NCBI GenBank assembly: GCA_011526335.1
Contig: WTJB01000149.1
Span: 1 to 6,374 of the forward strand
Direction: 5' to 3'
Origin: Candidatus Arcticimaribacter sp.
GTDB taxonomy: Bacteria > Bacteroidota > Bacteroidia > Flavobacteriales > Flavobacteriaceae
Length of the DNA: 6,374 nt
Of this stretch, positions 5,880-6,374 are shown piece by piece. The position numbers and the translations under genes are program-made. The notes below the pieces were generated by a model that was not told where the DNA came from, did no database searches, and saw only the letters and a list, made by a program, of their open reading frames with translations. Every line of letters starts with the position of its first letter. Position 1 is the first letter of the stretch.

Positions 5880-6065
5880 ATGTTTTCTACAGGACAGCTC
5901 ATTTTTGCCCTCTTTTTTGTTATTTCATTTACGTGTATTATTGTGATAATGTATAGAAAGGATGCACAAAAACACTTAATTCACTATAAAGGAAGTTACA
6001 AAATCCTGATCTCCTTTGTTCTAGGCCTTCTTGCCTTATTTTTGATTAAATATTTTTTGCATTAA
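5880..6065 (+). CDS. Small conserved membrane protein of unknown function (two transmembrane spans)
   Basis: This is a 61-residue protein with two predicted transmembrane helices, about residues 7-25 and 42-58, joined by a basic loop (RKDAQKHLIHYKGSYK, 26-41). The positive-inside rule puts the loop in the cytoplasm and both termini outside, giving a helical hairpin. The pattern MFSTGQ, first helix, YRKD, YKGS, second helix resembles a short protein I associate with many flavobacterial genomes, but I know no function for it. An exact -7 promoter element lies about 35 nt upstream. The leader has no Shine-Dalgarno sequence. The next gene starts 12 nt after its stop, so the two are probably co-transcribed. 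Clean hydrophobic periodicity, promoter and spacing support a real gene despite its size. Confidence 0.75.
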   Translation: MFSTGQLIFALFFVISFTCIIVIMYRKDAQKHLIHYKGSYKILISFVLGLLALFLIKYFLH

Positions 6066-6077
6066 TTTATTGCGAAT

Positions 6078-6374
6078 ATGTTTAGACTAATTGAAGCTTT
6101 TTTAGGTGTGATGCTCTTCCTATTTTTAGGCTCCTTATTGGTGCTGAAAAATCAAGACAATCAGTACGCTTTTAAAACTTCAACGCCCTACAGTTATCCA
6201 ACCCCATACATTAAGGAAGAAATCCAGAAAGCATTTCAATCCGGGCCGCTAGCCGCTTTTTTTCCATGGGAAGTAAATACAGCAGCGTATAAATCTTCAT
6301 TTAACGACCATGCTAAAACCTTCTTTATTGAAGACAATTACTACGGAAAACACCAAATAAGCTATAAACTCGAC
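6078..6374 (+). CDS. Membrane-anchored hypothetical protein, N-terminal 99 residues (cut by window edge)
   Basis: The frame is open from the ATG at 6078 to the window end with no stop, so the C-terminus is missing. Residues 5-22 (IEAFLGVMLFLFLGSLLV) form one transmembrane helix or uncleaved signal anchor. The remainder, about residues 23-99, would lie outside the cytoplasm and reads as a beta-strand, a helix (YIKEEIQKAF, 47-56), FFPWE and more strands. The strand-helix-PWE order faintly recalls membrane-anchored SRPBCC/polyketide-cyclase-like proteins, but this is weak and I do not assign the family. It follows the small membrane-protein gene by 12 nt and probably shares its promoter. Function unknown. 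Confidence 0.7.
   Translation, partial: MFRLIEAFLGVMLFLFLGSLLVLKNQDNQYAFKTSTPYSYPTPYIKEEIQKAFQSGPLAAFFPWEVNTAAYKSSFNDHAKTFFIEDNYYGKHQISYKLD

Noticed and set aside
1..6374. Defence system, mobile element, CRISPR array or large repeat
   Set aside because: I found no transposase, integrase, nuclease or reverse-transcriptase motif, no terminal inverted repeats and no regularly spaced repeats on either strand.

Overview
The window looks like chromosomal DNA from a member of the Bacteroidota, most likely class Flavobacteriia. The grounds are a type IX secretion system (T9SS) type B cargo domain next to a PorP/SprF-family outer-membrane protein, few Shine-Dalgarno sequences, A/T-rich leaders, one exact Bacteroidota -7 promoter element (TAnnTTTG), and a small membrane protein of a type I associate with flavobacteria. 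No species can be named from the sequence. Coding density is high. I see no tRNA, rRNA, insertion sequence, CRISPR array, prophage or recognisable defence system.

Layout. Positions 1-172 (minus) hold the N-terminal part of grpE, which runs off the left edge. Positions 173-388 are a divergent regulatory region. It has a sigma-54-type GG-N10-GC element facing grpE with an 11-bp palindrome just upstream of it, an 11-nt direct repeat, and a hairpin that holds the only Shine-Dalgarno-like sequence of the next gene. Positions 389-2647 (plus) are a tight three-gene operon: a secreted protein with a T9SS type B C-terminal sorting domain, its probable PorP/SprF partner, and an unrecognised 127-residue basic, helical protein. 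That operon converges on, and overlaps by 8 nt, a minus-strand pair: mnmD (tRNA wobble-uridine methyltransferase) followed by a TIGR01777-type SDR oxidoreductase. A 126-bp divergent spacer separates mnmD from ilvE (branched-chain aminotransferase, plus). ilvE in turn overlaps by 11 nt a convergent MazG-like NTP pyrophosphohydrolase (minus). The right end (plus) has a promoter, a 61-residue double-membrane-span protein, and the start of a membrane-anchored protein cut by the window edge.

How the genes work together. The secretion operon is the one clear functional unit. The type B domain marks the first protein for export through the T9SS, and SprF-like barrels are known to be needed for export or surface attachment of type B cargo. 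The third gene shares the transcript but has no assignable role. The remaining genes are housekeeping functions: protein folding, tRNA modification, amino-acid metabolism and nucleotide clean-up. The points most worth following up are the sigma-54-like grpE promoter with its palindrome, the unknown third gene of the secretion operon, and the hairpin over that operon's ribosome-binding site.
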